64,000 nt of DNA from Pectinophora gossypiella (GCF_024362695.1 NC_065420.1:8409420-8473419); one strand, 5' to 3'; positions 11,735-22,822 are shown, numbered from the stretch's first letter. Translations and numbers: made by a program. Notes: generated by a model not told the origin, from the letters alone.

Positions 11735-11740
11735 TTTATT
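11735..11740 (-). terminator. Possible Rab19 polyadenylation signal
   Basis: TTTATT (AATAAA on the minus strand) lies in an A/T-rich stretch 4.2 kb after the Rab19 stop. If used, the Rab19 3' UTR would cover most of the gap to the convergent RING-NHL gene. Position alone supports this, so it is weak; a nearer signal is equally possible. Confidence 0.2.
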
Positions 11741-11826
11741 AAGGAAAAAAATTCCATAAAAATAATACATCTAAACTAAATATATCTTACAAATTATAGC
11801 ACTGTGTTACATAATTAAAAGATTAC

Positions 11827-11832
11827 AATAAA
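11827..11832 (+). terminator. Possible polyadenylation signal of the RING-NHL gene
   Basis: AATAAA occurs 460 bp after the stop codon of the RING-NHL gene. Together with the TTTATT at 11735 on the other strand it would make the two transcripts overlap tail to tail. Confidence 0.25.
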
Positions 11833-11889
11833 TCAATAAGTAAAATCAATTTCGTTTTAGATCTGATAAAATTTTCTTATCAGTAATAA

Positions 11890-12960
11890 CCTCGTAACGC
11901 CGAAGCATAATTACGATTTCGAAGTAATAAACGACGGCGGTACCTTGAAAAGGACCAAATTTTTGTAGTCGTAAAGGCCGAGCACTTCAAGTACAAATTT
12001 TAAAGTGTTAGAGTTATCCGATCGGGTTTAAATTAAGTGGAGACCTATGTAAGGATGAATAGAAGACATTTTTGAAAAAAATACGTTTTTTTTTTAGTTC
12101 TTCCAGAAGGACTCCCGGTTTGAGTCACTACTTTTAGTAAAATTTGAAAAATATTATTATTATAAAGGGTTATGTATTTTTTCATTAACATACATACCTA
12201 TTTGTACGTCATAAATATGTGTATATACTTACATATTTAAATATAAAATAAGTAACGAGTTTTAGTTTTTATGATGTAGTTTGTGATTAGTCCCTCTCGA
12301 AGTACATTAGGTTTATATTATTAGGAAAAAAAAATTCATGGTGTCAGTTTAGATCATCATTAGAAGGAAAAAGGAAATAAAATGAAGACGGTAGTTTTTT
12401 TTAATCATAAGATCACGTAAGCAAGTCAGTCTATATCGGTATGATTTAATCACATATAACAATTTAAAAAACTTTTTGAAAAATATCCGGACATGACACC
12501 TAAAGTCCCTTGCAAAGGACTAAAAAAGTTTGCTTTCATATTGCTAACGATATCGATACAAAATTGATAAAATAACTATGTCATGTTGTTGATTATTATC
12601 TTACCTGCGATTTCTGAAAATAATGTGTATGAAAAACTACCAAATTCGATTATTAACTTGATTTTTTTTTTACCTCGTCGCCGTGTGCGCGCCATCTTTA
12701 CCAATAAAATGACAAATTACGACAAGTGATACATATTTCTTTTTTATTAAAGCCACCTATTCACGAAATTGAATGAACTAGTTCATAGACAAAATACTTT
12801 TTTTCTCAATCGGCGCAAAGGTTTGAATTAAATTGACAGGCAAAGTTTTGGTACTTTTAAAAGTACCTTCGTTGATTATTAGAACAAACTATTTCAAAAC
12901 CTTCGGCCTTTATGACTACAATTATTTGGTCCTTCTCAGAGGACCCCAGGGCTTACGAGG
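11890..12960. mobile_element. 1.07-kb element with long terminal inverted repeats
   Basis: Ends CCTCGTAACGCC and GGGCTTACGAGG, flanked by ATAA on both sides. The inverted repeat extends inside: AAGGACCAAAT..GTAGTC.TAAAGGCCG at 11950 matches the reverse complement at 12904-12934 in 28 of 31 positions. The interior is AT-rich with no open frame. It lies between the convergent RING-NHL and Rab19 genes. Confidence 0.75.
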
Positions 12961-15900
12961 ATAATATCACAAGAAAACAAGATTCACGATATACAAAATT
13001 AGATTTAAAATAAAAATTTACAAGAGATTCAATCTAAACTTCATATAAATAGGAAATACTACAATATGGCTTAGGCCCTCGAGGCATCTACATAACTACA
13101 TTCATATGAGACTCCGTTCGATAAATACTCGCAATATTAAACATTGAATAATACATATATTGGACGTCACAACTACAATTCCAGATTGATATCACCATAA
13201 ACTACTATATTATATAACACAACATATACCAGTGTAGCAAAGGCAAACACGTGTAAATGCTTGCTTGATTTGATAGAACCAGTGATAGAAAAAGCCTAAT
13301 GGCTGGCGAAAAGGGTACGAAATTTGGTCGCATAGTTAAATTTCTCATGAGTTTATATTTGCACCCTGTATTTTCATTTATTAGGACATGAAACTCAAAT
13401 ATAATTAATTTTGCTTGTGATAATGGTGCCAAAACCAAGACATACAACTGCCCTAAGCAGAAGACTAGGCTGTGTTGCAGCACCATTGCACAGAATAACT
13501 ATGGTCCAATAAACGTTTCACATGATTAGAAGACCGCAGGTTATAGGTATAGTACATCGCCAGGGATACGTATCTCTTCGTCTCTTTCGCTCTAATGGTA
13601 TACAGCTTAGTGCGAAAGAGACAAGAAATAATTATGTCATTTTAATCTAGATACGTCTGTTGGGCAATAGCTCTTACCATGTACATAAATTTTTAAACAT
13701 ATTCATAAAAATAGGTACTCTCACAGTGCGGCGATAAAGTATAGCTTGTACCCGCAACAAAGGTCTTTCATTCATCAAATTTATAAACTACCCGCTTTTC
13801 ACCCGTTTGCCACCACCGTCACAAGCAGTATATATTAACGATTAGATGTCCTATTTTAATAAAGTAAATGTTTAAGGGTTACAACATCGAATACTAATGC
13901 ATATGGCTCATATCAGTCTCGAGTAGGTGGTATAGTATATCTACACTATTTACAGTTTATCGAAACTGATACATCATTTACTTAAAGCGAAAATAATATA
14001 ATTAGACATGGGCATACTGGGTAAGGGCAAATGAATTAAATTATTTAGACACAATCAAAATATAATATTTAATCTACCTAAATTATAGTTTTGCAAAAAA
14101 AGTAGAATTTAGACGGATTACTTTATTATCTTCTTGGTAACAGTGATAAAATATCTATGGACACAGAACCAATCAAATGGTTTTAACGGAACTTTGGTGA
14201 CCAATAAAAAGGCCGAAAGAACTAGCACTCACACACGCCTATATGTATCATCTGTAGCTGTAGGAACTATGTTCTTTCTATATTCCTTGACAATAGGGTA
14301 CTTGACTGGGTCAAAAATAAATTATAAAATGCCAATCTAGAAATAGAAGCCAGTCTAAGATTATCAAAAATCACTCATTTTACTTTTCGACTTTTTTCGA
14401 GTTTTATTTATGAATGAAGTAACAATGAGTACGACGTTTGAACGCTTTTATTGAGGACGTCACAGAGAAGTATTTCCATACAAACTTTTAAGATGTCTTT
14501 TCGTTTTGACTTTTAATAAAAAGTAGCTCATGTGACTAGGTTGTCAAGTAGTCTATTCTAAATTCTACTCTTTTCTACTAGACTGTATGATAAGTACTGG
14601 CTAAGAATTTTGATAGGTTACCTATTTAGGTATTGACATTGTAAAACTTGTTTCCATGCTGCGAAACAATTGCAAAATCAGTTTCATTTTTTTATTGGCT
14701 TCCGTTTACTATTAGCCTTATACGTCTTTTCTTACTTTAGTAAACACAAAGGTATTTTTCATTCATAAACAACTTGAATTTCAAAAGAAATATTAGCGAA
14801 TTAGTTGTATTAATCGACTTAAATTTACCTAGCTATCTTTGTTTAAAAACAATACTAGCTAAAAAGTACATAATTAAAATATAAAATTCATAATTTATTC
14901 TTAACGAAATTATTATCATGGGTAAAAAATATTATATTGTATGGAAAATCTGTCAACATCTATTATATTAAAATATGCAGCCTTTGCGCCGTGGGTTACG
15001 CGTGTTACACGCATCGCGCGACTCGAAAAATAGGTAAAATAGGTATTGCATGCTTCAACCAATAGACATAGCGAATTTCCGTCTACGTACATAATAAAAT
15101 CTCGTACGCTTATCGTTTATATTCGTCGTAGTATCAGACTGGTGATATGATCAAAATTGACTGAATATTGTTGAAATACAAATTATCGAGAATATCTATT
15201 ACGGATGACAAAGTAATAACAAATAATTACCTAGCTAACCTACCAGTAGCTGATTGTTTTAAAGCTGCACGCAAGTGGTCTCAGATGCACTTAAATAAAC
15301 AGATCTGTCATGTGTTGCGTGCTAAACACACATTAGTAAAGCTAATTAGGTGAAAACATTTAACACATACATTTGTGACTGAATTGTATGGAAAGTAGTG
15401 GCAATTGTTAGTTTTAAACTGTGTGAAAACCTGCACATGGTCAAATGTACAAAAAAAATTAGTGAGATTTCATATCCGAAAATATCTGAAATTTATTCAT
15501 TTAACTTATTTGAAATCATTAAAAGAAAAATATATTTAAATACCTATTGATGTAAATATTTCTATAAACTTTGTGTTATACTAAATTATTTTCCATGCAT
15601 TAAACTCACTAACAATGTAAGCCTGACTATAGATAATTTCAATGCTTAACAACTTAATCTATAACTAATACAATGAGACCTTCACATATCTAAGAGACTC
15701 AACTTCGAGAATCTATGTCGCACCTCCACCATCAACAATATTGAGTACCAAGTCCCTACTATAATTATGTAACAGTCTACAAAAAAGAAAATACTGTTAA
15801 TGATATTTAAATATTTATCATTTCAAGCTAGTGTGTATGTCCAGACTATACACCTGGCTGTAAATGGCAAGTATGAAGACACATCTTTTTTGTAGCATGT

Positions 15901-15995
15901 TACATACAATGAGCAGGTAAACTAACAAACTAAATAGAACATCATGACGAGTTCAGGCAGAGACAATGAAGACAAGGCAGTTTTAGTAAATTGAC
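12961..15995. other. Noncoding stretch downstream of Rab19, probably partly 3' UTR
   Basis: AT-rich DNA without a believable gene. The only structured item is the hairpin element at 13557. The rest could be 3' UTR of Rab19 or plain intergenic DNA. Confidence 0.5.
13557..13672. mobile_element. Short hairpin MITE (family M4)
   Basis: GTCTCTTTCGC (13580-13590) and GCGAAAGAGAC (13612-13622) are perfect complements; outer GATACGTATCT and AGATACGT and GCCAGGG / GGGC frame it. No second copy is seen in the window. Confidence 0.55.
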
Positions 15996-17406
15996 CTAGG
16001 ATGAGCGACATGGTTGACATCTACTCACAGCGTGACTCTCACCGATAACAACCGTATCGGAGTCTGCCGGTGGACCTTCACTGTTGTCATGTTGTCGCTG
16101 TAACAATATAAAAATAACATGATGGTGATGCTTCACAGTTGATTTCGACTACAGTGACAGCAATTCGTGGACGATTGATGGTTATTGTTCAAGAGCTTCA
16201 GAAGTCTGCTCTCTGCTGTGCTCTGTGATGTCTCATATGGGCATGTCAGCACACTGTCCACGTAAAAAGTATGTTACAAAAAATATAGTGAAAGTTTCCA
16301 TTAACTACTGACTATCTAGACACACTGTAATATACCATAGCTAGTCAAGTGTAAACTAACAATGGACTTCATAATGAACCTTACAATGTCTATCGATTGA
16401 ATTCACAATCAATTGGTTACAAACTAGATAATTTTTTTTTGAATACAACAACTTATAAGTAAGTGTAAATTATATGACTAAATTGAATAAGAAACTTACT
16501 TTTAACTCAGTAGCTAAACTACGGAATGTATCTTCAACATTAGTGTTGTCCTTAGCAGAAGTCTCCATAACAAACATAATCTCAGGAACATAACGGCAGA
16601 ATGACTTCGGCTCATCAGGCTCCACCTCTCTTTGGTCTGTCAAGTCACACTTGTTACCGATCAACGAAACTATCACATTGGACGATGTGTACCGTCTTAC
16701 TTCTTCAATCCATTTTTGTAAAGACAAAAATGTTGATCGTTTTGTTATATCATACACTGGAAATGTAACAATAAACTTTTTTAATAAAGTAGCTATAGTT
16801 CAGTGAAGCGAAAGTTAAATAGTTTTATAACATTAGGTTATAAAAAGTATCTTTCATGTAACAGTAAAAACTATTGATTATAATCTAGACTGTGAAGCGT
16901 AATAACAGGGAAATTGCAAGTGCGTAATATAAATTATAAATTGAATAATTCCATGAGGAACAATATACAACAAATTAGTCAAATGTGAATCATACAAGAT
17001 AAGCCAAAGTATGTAATAGTGTGTGGGCGTACCTATTATGACACCGTTTGCAGAACGGTAATAGCTTTGTGTTATCGTTCTGAACCGCTCCTGTCCAGCC
17101 GTATCCCATATTTGAAGCTGAAAATCATAGGTTACCTTGAAACTCTACTGCATGAAAACTGCAGCGCAGAAGCACTAATTAGATTATAACACTTACCTTG
17201 ACCTTTTTCCCGTCTACTATCAAAGTTTTCATTGAAAAATCTACGCCTATAGTATTTCCGTGCCTTTCTATGAAGTTCCCAGATTTCAGTCGTTGCACAA
17301 TACACGTTTTTCCTGTCCCACAGTCACCAATAAGCACAATCTTAAATAAATAATCAAATTGCTCGTCCGGCACACTCATAAGTGTGTTTGGATTACGGCT
17401 GCTCAT
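15996..17406 (-). CDS. Rab19: Rab19-type small GTPase, 4 exons
   Basis: Exons in transcript order are 17197-17406, 17033-17117, 16500-16756 and 15996-16097, phases consistent, giving 217 aa. All G motifs are present: P-loop GDCGTGKT (residues 27-34), switch I T52 followed by IGVDF, the Rab hallmark WDTAGQE (74-80), NKCD (133-136) and ETSAK (163-167). The surrounding sequence (ERHGNTIGVDFSMKT, QKWIEEVRRYTSSN) is what I recall for insect Rab19 and vertebrate RAB19/RAB43. Rabs cycle between GDP and GTP on membranes; this branch is linked to Golgi and apical traffic. The C-terminus is CQPCRSS, so the two cysteines are not terminal and are spaced by two residues. An in-frame ATG exists upstream at 17514 (36 extra residues, low-complexity and Asn-rich); I prefer 17406 because it gives the usual short Rab N-terminus. 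The last exon is too short to appear as a long ORF and was found by splice phase. Confidence 0.93.
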
Positions 17407-17757
17407 GTTTAAATTAATTATAAATTCAATAAAATTTTCACTGTTTATGTTGTTTTTTTGACATTTTCCATCGTTTGACATCTGCAAAATTGTTTCATCG
17501 TTAAAGACATTCAAGGCAAAGGATGCAACTTATTCAAACTCAGCTTAGCGGTTTTTTAAACGCTCGTGCAAATAGTTCTTTATGCTATTTTCTTTACCGA
17601 CTTAAGTAAATAGCAACACTGATTTTTAAAAGTATATATTATTGTCTATGGTTGTTTACAGCTGTCAGTCAGTTTGACAGTAAGTAAATGATAACTTATC
17701 AATATTATTTTCTCAAATTTAATTAATTAAAGTATAATATTAACAACGAGGAACAAA
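17407..17757. promoter_or_regulatory. Shared head-to-head promoter region of Rab19 and PIGK
   Basis: Only 351 bp separate the start codons of the two divergent genes, so the sequence must carry both 5' UTRs and the promoters. It is AT-rich with no obvious TATA box at a fixed distance, as expected for housekeeping genes. The Rab19 side is open in frame up to 17514. No conserved binding site can be named. Confidence 0.6.
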
Positions 17758-20700
17758 ATGTGGACATGTAATTTTTTATGTACAATATTATTTTCGATTG
17801 TATTTCTCTTCCATTCTATTCAAGGTGTTGAAGTAAGTTAACCTTTGCGTTTTATATATTTATCATCATATTTCCAGAAAACTTATAATTATTTTCAACT
17901 TTTTAGATTCCAGAACAGTTTCAAAAGTCAAACCACACAAATAACTGGGCAGTTTTGGTAGATACATCGCGTTTTTGGTTCAATTATCGTCATGTAGCGA
18001 ATGTTCTATCCATATACCGGAGTGTGAAGAGGTTAGGCATTCCTGACAGTCAGATCATCCTGATGATATCCGACGACATGGCGTGCAACCCCCGCAACCC
18101 GCGCCCGGCAACCATCTTCAACAATGCACATGAGCAGATCAATGTGTATGGAGATGATGTTGAAGTAGACTACAGAGGATATGAAGTAAGATTTGTGTGC
18201 TTTCTCAACATAATATATTATTGAATTTTTGTACAGCAACTATCTTATGTATGTTGTACGTAATATAATACATTACCATTAGCAAATACAGCTTAAGATA
18301 AAAATTAATAAATAAAATGTAGTCCCACATATAACACATTTTGTGTGCCTAGCTTTTGTGCTAACTTCTAGTGAGTATGACAATCAAAAAGGTTTTTTTT
18401 ATTGTAAAACCTTTCAAATGCTAAATGTATATTAATTTTTGTGTATTCATTTGACAAGTTTATACTACAAAATAATCTTACTAACATTACAGGTGACTGT
18501 AGAAAACTTCGTTCGCCTGTTAACAGGGCGTGTACCACCAGACACGCCACGATCCAAGAGACTGCTCACTGACGAGGGCAGCAACATCCTCATCTACCTC
18601 ACCGGTCATGGTGGAGATGGGTTCCTTAAGTTCCAGGACTCAGAAGAGGTCACCAGCCAGGAACTTGCTGATGCTCTTGAACAGATGTGGCAGAAGAGAA
18701 GGTAAGAGGTTGAGTGGATCTGAATGTGTTATGAAGTGATCACATATATGTATATGCATGCTTATTTGCTCAAATATTCACTGCCTGGTTATGAAAAATG
18801 TTGTATATTTTCTTCCCACAAATAAGTTATGTTGTGTTCAGAAATATACCCATTTGCTAATAAGTTTTTTCACATTATGAAAATATATAGAGATATAATT
18901 ACTTATATATAGTAACTTTGATTGTAGTAAGTCTGAATTAATACTAGCATATTCCTATGGTTGATATACAAATATTTATTTTCAGATATAATGAGATATT
19001 CTTTATAATAGACACCTGCCAAGCATCATCCATGTATGAGAAATTCTACTCTCCAAACATTCTTGCCACGGCTAGCAGTTTGGTAGGAGAAGATTCTCTA
19101 TCTGTAAGTATGACGGATTTATTTGACCTTCAAATGATATTTTATATTTCCATCATTATTGCTTTGTTTGGTAGGGATATCTTGTAATATTTTATAAAGT
19201 AACAATAATAATTAAATGAAGTAATATTTTAAATGACAGTAATTTTATATTTATTTATATATAGTCAACTGTGTATACTGTGTATTAATGTCTATTTTAC
19301 AATATTTACTAGTCATATTTCCAAAGCATTGTATTATAGACTATGTAAAGAAGTATGAAATATTTATTTTTTATTTTATTTTATTAGGGGAGCCATATTT
19401 ACAAAGTAATAAATCTTATGCTATGCTCCATACCCTCTCCGGCTGATTGAGAGGAGGCCTGTGCCCAGCAGTGGGATGTATATAGGCAGTTTATGTTATG
19501 TAAATCTTATAAATAATTAAATGCCAATTGACAAGTTACCACAAATGTTAGGAAAAGAAATATTTATTTGTTGTACTTAAAGTTACTTAATTTGCATTTG
19601 TATTTTAGCATCATGTGGACTCAGCTATCGGCGTGTACATCATCGACAGATACACTTACTACGTGCTGGAGTTCTTAGAGAATGTGCACCCCAATAGCAA
19701 AAGGAGCATGTCAGAATTTGTAAGTGCTTTATTGTCGTGTCATAAGGCTCAAAGTCATTTAATACACATCTACAATGTCTAACTGAACATGAGAACCATA
19801 ATAAATACTATAGAGAACCGGAGAGGAAATATGATTCGCCACCTGATACGACACGATTTGTTTATAAAAATCTCTAGAAGGAAAAAGAGTAAGGGGTAGA
19901 CCTAGGTGAACATTTATGAAACAAATAAAAGAGAAGGTGCAAGTGGTGTCGTATCAGGAGGTGAAGGATTTGGCGGGGAGAAGAGAGGAATGGCGTGTTG
20001 AATCATGGTCTGAAACATCCCCCTAAGTATTCGTTACGGTATCACTAACATACGCACTTGTATGGCTACCTATACGTACTTGTACGGGGTGTAAGTGACA
20101 TCGTAACGAATACTGAGGGGGATGAATCAGACCGTGTCTACTTCAGCTACTTCCACAGCATAATGTCTTACGGTATTTTGCTGTGGGGTCGAGCCGCTGA
20201 TGTAGAAACTATTTTCATCATTCAAAAAAGAGCAGTTCGCGCTATTTATAAGCTGCGTTGTCGGGACTCTTTGAGGGAGCTGTTTAAAGAAATAAATATA
20301 CTGACGGTCGCAAGTCAATATATATATGAAAACATTATGTATGTACGTAAAAACTTATCTCTCCTTCCGAGAAACTGTGAAAGGCATACTTACAATACAA
20401 GAAATAAACATAAAATTGCTATTCAAAATTCTAGATTAAGTAAATTAAATTCATCTTTTTTGGGGTTATGTATACGTTTTTACAATAAAATACCAGATAA
20501 TATTTTAAATTTGTCAGAAAATAAATTTAAAGCTCACGTGAAGCTTACTTTATGTAAAAAAGCTTATTATAAGATTAATGACTACCTAAATGATAAAAAT
20601 GTCTGGTATTGAATGTGTTCCTCTAGTTATTAAATAACTTGTAATGTATATCCTCATTGGTTTTTAAAAGATGTGTTGCTGTTGCAGTTTCTTGTCATTT

Positions 20701-22262
20701 CTTCTCCTCAGCCATAACACCTTGCGAAATGACGTAAATTCAAAAATGTTACATTGACCTTCAACAAGTTTATCCATGATAATTACGTTGAATAAATGAT
20801 TCTGATTTCTGATTTCTGATTTCTTAGGTGATATTACGCGGAATTTCATGTCAGAAAATTCACGAAAATGTTAGTGTTTTGTTTATTTTAATTATTTTCA
20901 GTTCCATACTTTTGGCAATTTTTTTCCTCTTAACATAGCTGTAATCTGTTCTTTTTTTCTCTAATTTCCAGCTGGCAGTATGTCCTAAGAGCGCGTGCCT
21001 ATCCACGGTGGGCGTTAGAAGCGACCTGTTCAAGCGAGACCCCAAGAAGGTGCCCATAACAGACTTCTTCGGGTCCGTGCGACCTGTCGTCATCACCACA
21101 GACCCCATAGACATACTCGACATTCCTAAGCGAAAGAACAAGCCTGAGTGAGTGGCTTACCTAATTAATTATATGCTAATAAAAACGTGATATCAATTAT
21201 GTATAATCCAAACGTGAATATTTTTTATTAGGTAATTTATTATTTTTATTCGTCTTTAAATGATAATTATTATCATAGCTGGGCACCGTTAATCAAATAG
21301 TTAACTTCGTTAATCGTTAATCCGCTACAAAAAAAGTTAGCTTCGTTAAACGTTAAAACGTTACATTTCGGAAGAATTAACGCAAGTTAACGTTAATCGT
21401 TAATCCGTTAATAGGTATGTGTGAAATTGCATATTTATTGCGTTGCGTTAGTGAACTTATAAAACTTGTTGGTTTAGGTTCTGGAAGTTAACAGGTTAGA
21501 AATAAAACAAAGTACTTTGTCGGGCATAAGGTGCATATTCCCCTTCATGACATGTAGAAGTTCTCATCTGAGGCTCTTTTTGGTGTTAAAATGTCTTTAC
21601 CCGTGGAAAACAGACGTTCAACTGCAGCGCTTGAGGGTATAGCAGTATTGTATTTAATGAATAAATTTATGAATATCTGTTCGTTGAACGAGTCTTTTGA
21701 TTCCATGTCCATGGACATTGCGCTTTACTCTGTAAAGAGTTGGAGCTCTTTGGGTTTTCCTTAGACTGAGTGACAGAACTGAAAAAGTCTTCGTCGTCAT
21801 CATCGTTGTTACTTGCATTGCTCCCACCGCCGCCACTTAAACTATCTCTGTCTTTCAAATTTTCCACTGCTTCTTGTCTTAAGGCATCTTCTACCTTTTT
21901 TTCCATGCACTTTTTTACTGCATCCACTCTACTGCTGTCATACGTTTCGTTTCATACTTGTTTGAACCTGTATTTCGCGCCGCGCCGTGGTGCCGTGTGG
22001 TAAATAGTAGGCATTGGATTAACGATTAACGGACTTCTGCATATTAACGGAAGTTAACGTGTCCGTTAACATTTTTAAAAGTTAACTTAAAAGTTAATCC
22101 GTTAATCAAAATGTTAACTTCGTTAATTAACGATTAACGGATTAACGAGTTAATGCCCAGCTATGATTATTATTCGTTATTTGTTTTAGGAACAAAACCA
22201 AAGTACCAGAGAAGAGAGCGTACCTGCCACAATTCCCAGTACATCTAGTCACAAAGAAATAA
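17758..22262 (+). CDS. PIGK: GPI-anchor transamidase catalytic subunit (PIG-K / Gpi8), 7 exons
   Basis: Exons: 17758-17832, 17907-18185, 18493-18701, 18986-19103, 19609-19719, 20972-21147, 22190-22262; GT-AG introns, matching phases, 346 aa. Residues 1-23 form a hydrophobic signal peptide. The C13-type cysteine peptidase fold is clear: NNWAVLVDTSRFWFNYRH near the mature N-terminus, catalytic His157 in YLTGHGGDGFLKF and catalytic Cys199 in IIDTCQAS. The same 42-residue spacing separates human His164 and Cys206. In the ER this subunit cleaves the C-terminal signal of proprotein substrates and attaches the GPI anchor, as part of a complex with PIG-T, PIG-S, PIG-U and GAA1. The protein ends PVHLVTKK with no C-terminal membrane span, unlike human and yeast forms. 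Introns 5 and 6 hold transposon insertions (LINE and MITE pieces; a hAT element). The start codon is the only ATG before the signal peptide. Confidence 0.96.
19435..19500. repeat. LINE tail repeat, reverse of 2837
   Basis: CCGGCTGATTGAGAGGAGGC, CTGTGCCCAGCAGTGGGATG, TATATAGGC; in PIGK intron 4. Confidence 0.8.
19795..19995 (+). mobile_element. LINE reverse-transcriptase tail in PIGK intron 5
   Basis: Plus-strand reading, with frame breaks, gives ENRRGNMIRHLIRHDLF, then KEKVQVVSYQEVKDLAGRREEW. That is the C-terminal end of an insect LINE ORF. It abuts the M1 core fragment. Confidence 0.65.
19990..20133. mobile_element. Double-palindrome MITE (family M1), core fragment in PIGK intron 5
   Basis: Only the inner right arm of the first palindrome, the spacer (CTATACGTACTTGTACGGGG) and the left arm of the second remain. 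Both sides are cut at the equivalent point, in the GAATCATGGTCTGA / AATCAGACC arm. The right side runs straight into LINE sequence. Confidence 0.85.
20058..20612 (+). pseudogene. Chimeric 184-codon ORF: MITE-derived start fused to LINE reverse transcriptase
   Basis: The first about 25 codons read through the M1 spacer and arm (MYGYLYVLVRGVSDIVTNTE); the remainder is the LINE C-terminus. The frame is open across the junction by chance. It lies in an intron of PIGK on the same strand. No evidence of expression is available; treated as a transposon relic. Confidence 0.7.
20130..20825 (+). mobile_element. CR1/Jockey-type LINE 3' fragment with TTCTGATTTC tail, PIGK intron 5
   Basis: Encodes the end of a reverse transcriptase: SYGILLWGRAADV, IIQKRAVRAIYKL, DSLRELFKEINILTVASQYI, then TRNKHKI and a final NDYLNDKNVWY. 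A 200-bp 3' UTR ends in tandem TTCTGATTTC units at about 20800-20823, a tail type typical of CR1-like elements. 5'-truncated and inactive. Confidence 0.8.
21274..22165. mobile_element. hAT transposon remnant, 892 bp, in the last PIGK intron
   Basis: Terminal repeats CATAGCTGGGCA and TGCCCAGCTATG are flanked by a perfect 8-bp duplication ATTATTAT (21266-21273 and 22166-22173). Dense subterminal GTTAACG / GTTAATCG repeats occur at both ends. The interior carries decayed minus-strand hAT transposase sequence. Confidence 0.93.
21565..21927 (-). pseudogene. Decayed hAT transposase C-terminal domain
   Basis: Minus-strand reading gives an acidic linker (MDAVKKCMEKKVEDALRQ..., with a run of Asp) and then, after frame changes, the hAT dimerization signature AIPSSAAVERLFSTGKDIL followed by TPKRASD and a stop. 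At least two reading-frame breaks separate the parts, so it is non-functional. The zinc finger and most of the catalytic core are missing. Confidence 0.8.
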
Positions 22263-22307
22263 ACGGTATTCATTGTTTAATATAATAATTTAGTTAACCG
22301 CTAATTT

Positions 22308-22313
22308 AATAAA
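22308..22313 (+). terminator. Candidate PIGK polyadenylation signal
   Basis: AATAAA lies 46 bp after the PIGK stop codon and is followed by a T-rich run, a normal layout for a short 3' UTR. Confidence 0.6.
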
Positions 22314-22702
22314 CGACTTTTTTTTATAAATTCTTCGACATTTTGGTTATTCCCGATCTAACTTTTCCCTATTAATTTTATAATGATAACAGAAACTAAT
22401 GAATTTAACTTACATTTTATCAGCAAGTGCCAAGTGTGACAAGTTAAGAAAGACTGCTTCCATTTTGTGTTGAATCAAGTAATTAATGTGTAAAATGTGC
22501 TGTGATTTTTCCCGCATATAATAATTAGGCTCTTTAGTATATCGCCATTGTTAATCAAGCGTCAAGTAGTGGTGGTCTTGTCGCGATATCGTATCGATAA
22601 TATGATGTTGTCGGCTTGTTGCCACGACATCGATATGAATATCAAATCAATATATACATATAAACTTACCTACAACCTACTTATTTTTTATTTATTTATA
22701 TC

Positions 22703-22822
22703 AGGGGGTTAAAATGGCAAGCAATTCATAAGAAAGCAATATTGCAATTTGACATTTGCGCATATAAAAGTAAGTGCGCAATGCAAACGACTATCAAATT
22801 GCAATATTGTTTTTTTGATGAT
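22703..22822. mobile_element. Foldback element (family M3), right end lost
   Basis: GGGGGTTAAAATGGC, AAGCAATATTGCAATTTGAC, CATTTGCGCATATAAAAG and the reverse arm TATCAAATTGCAATATTG. The final GGCCATTTTAACCCC end is replaced by a T run. Confidence 0.8.

Noticed and set aside
17407..17514. An N-terminal extension of Rab19 starting at 17514
   Set aside because: In frame but Asn-rich and unlike any Rab N-terminus; more likely 5' UTR.
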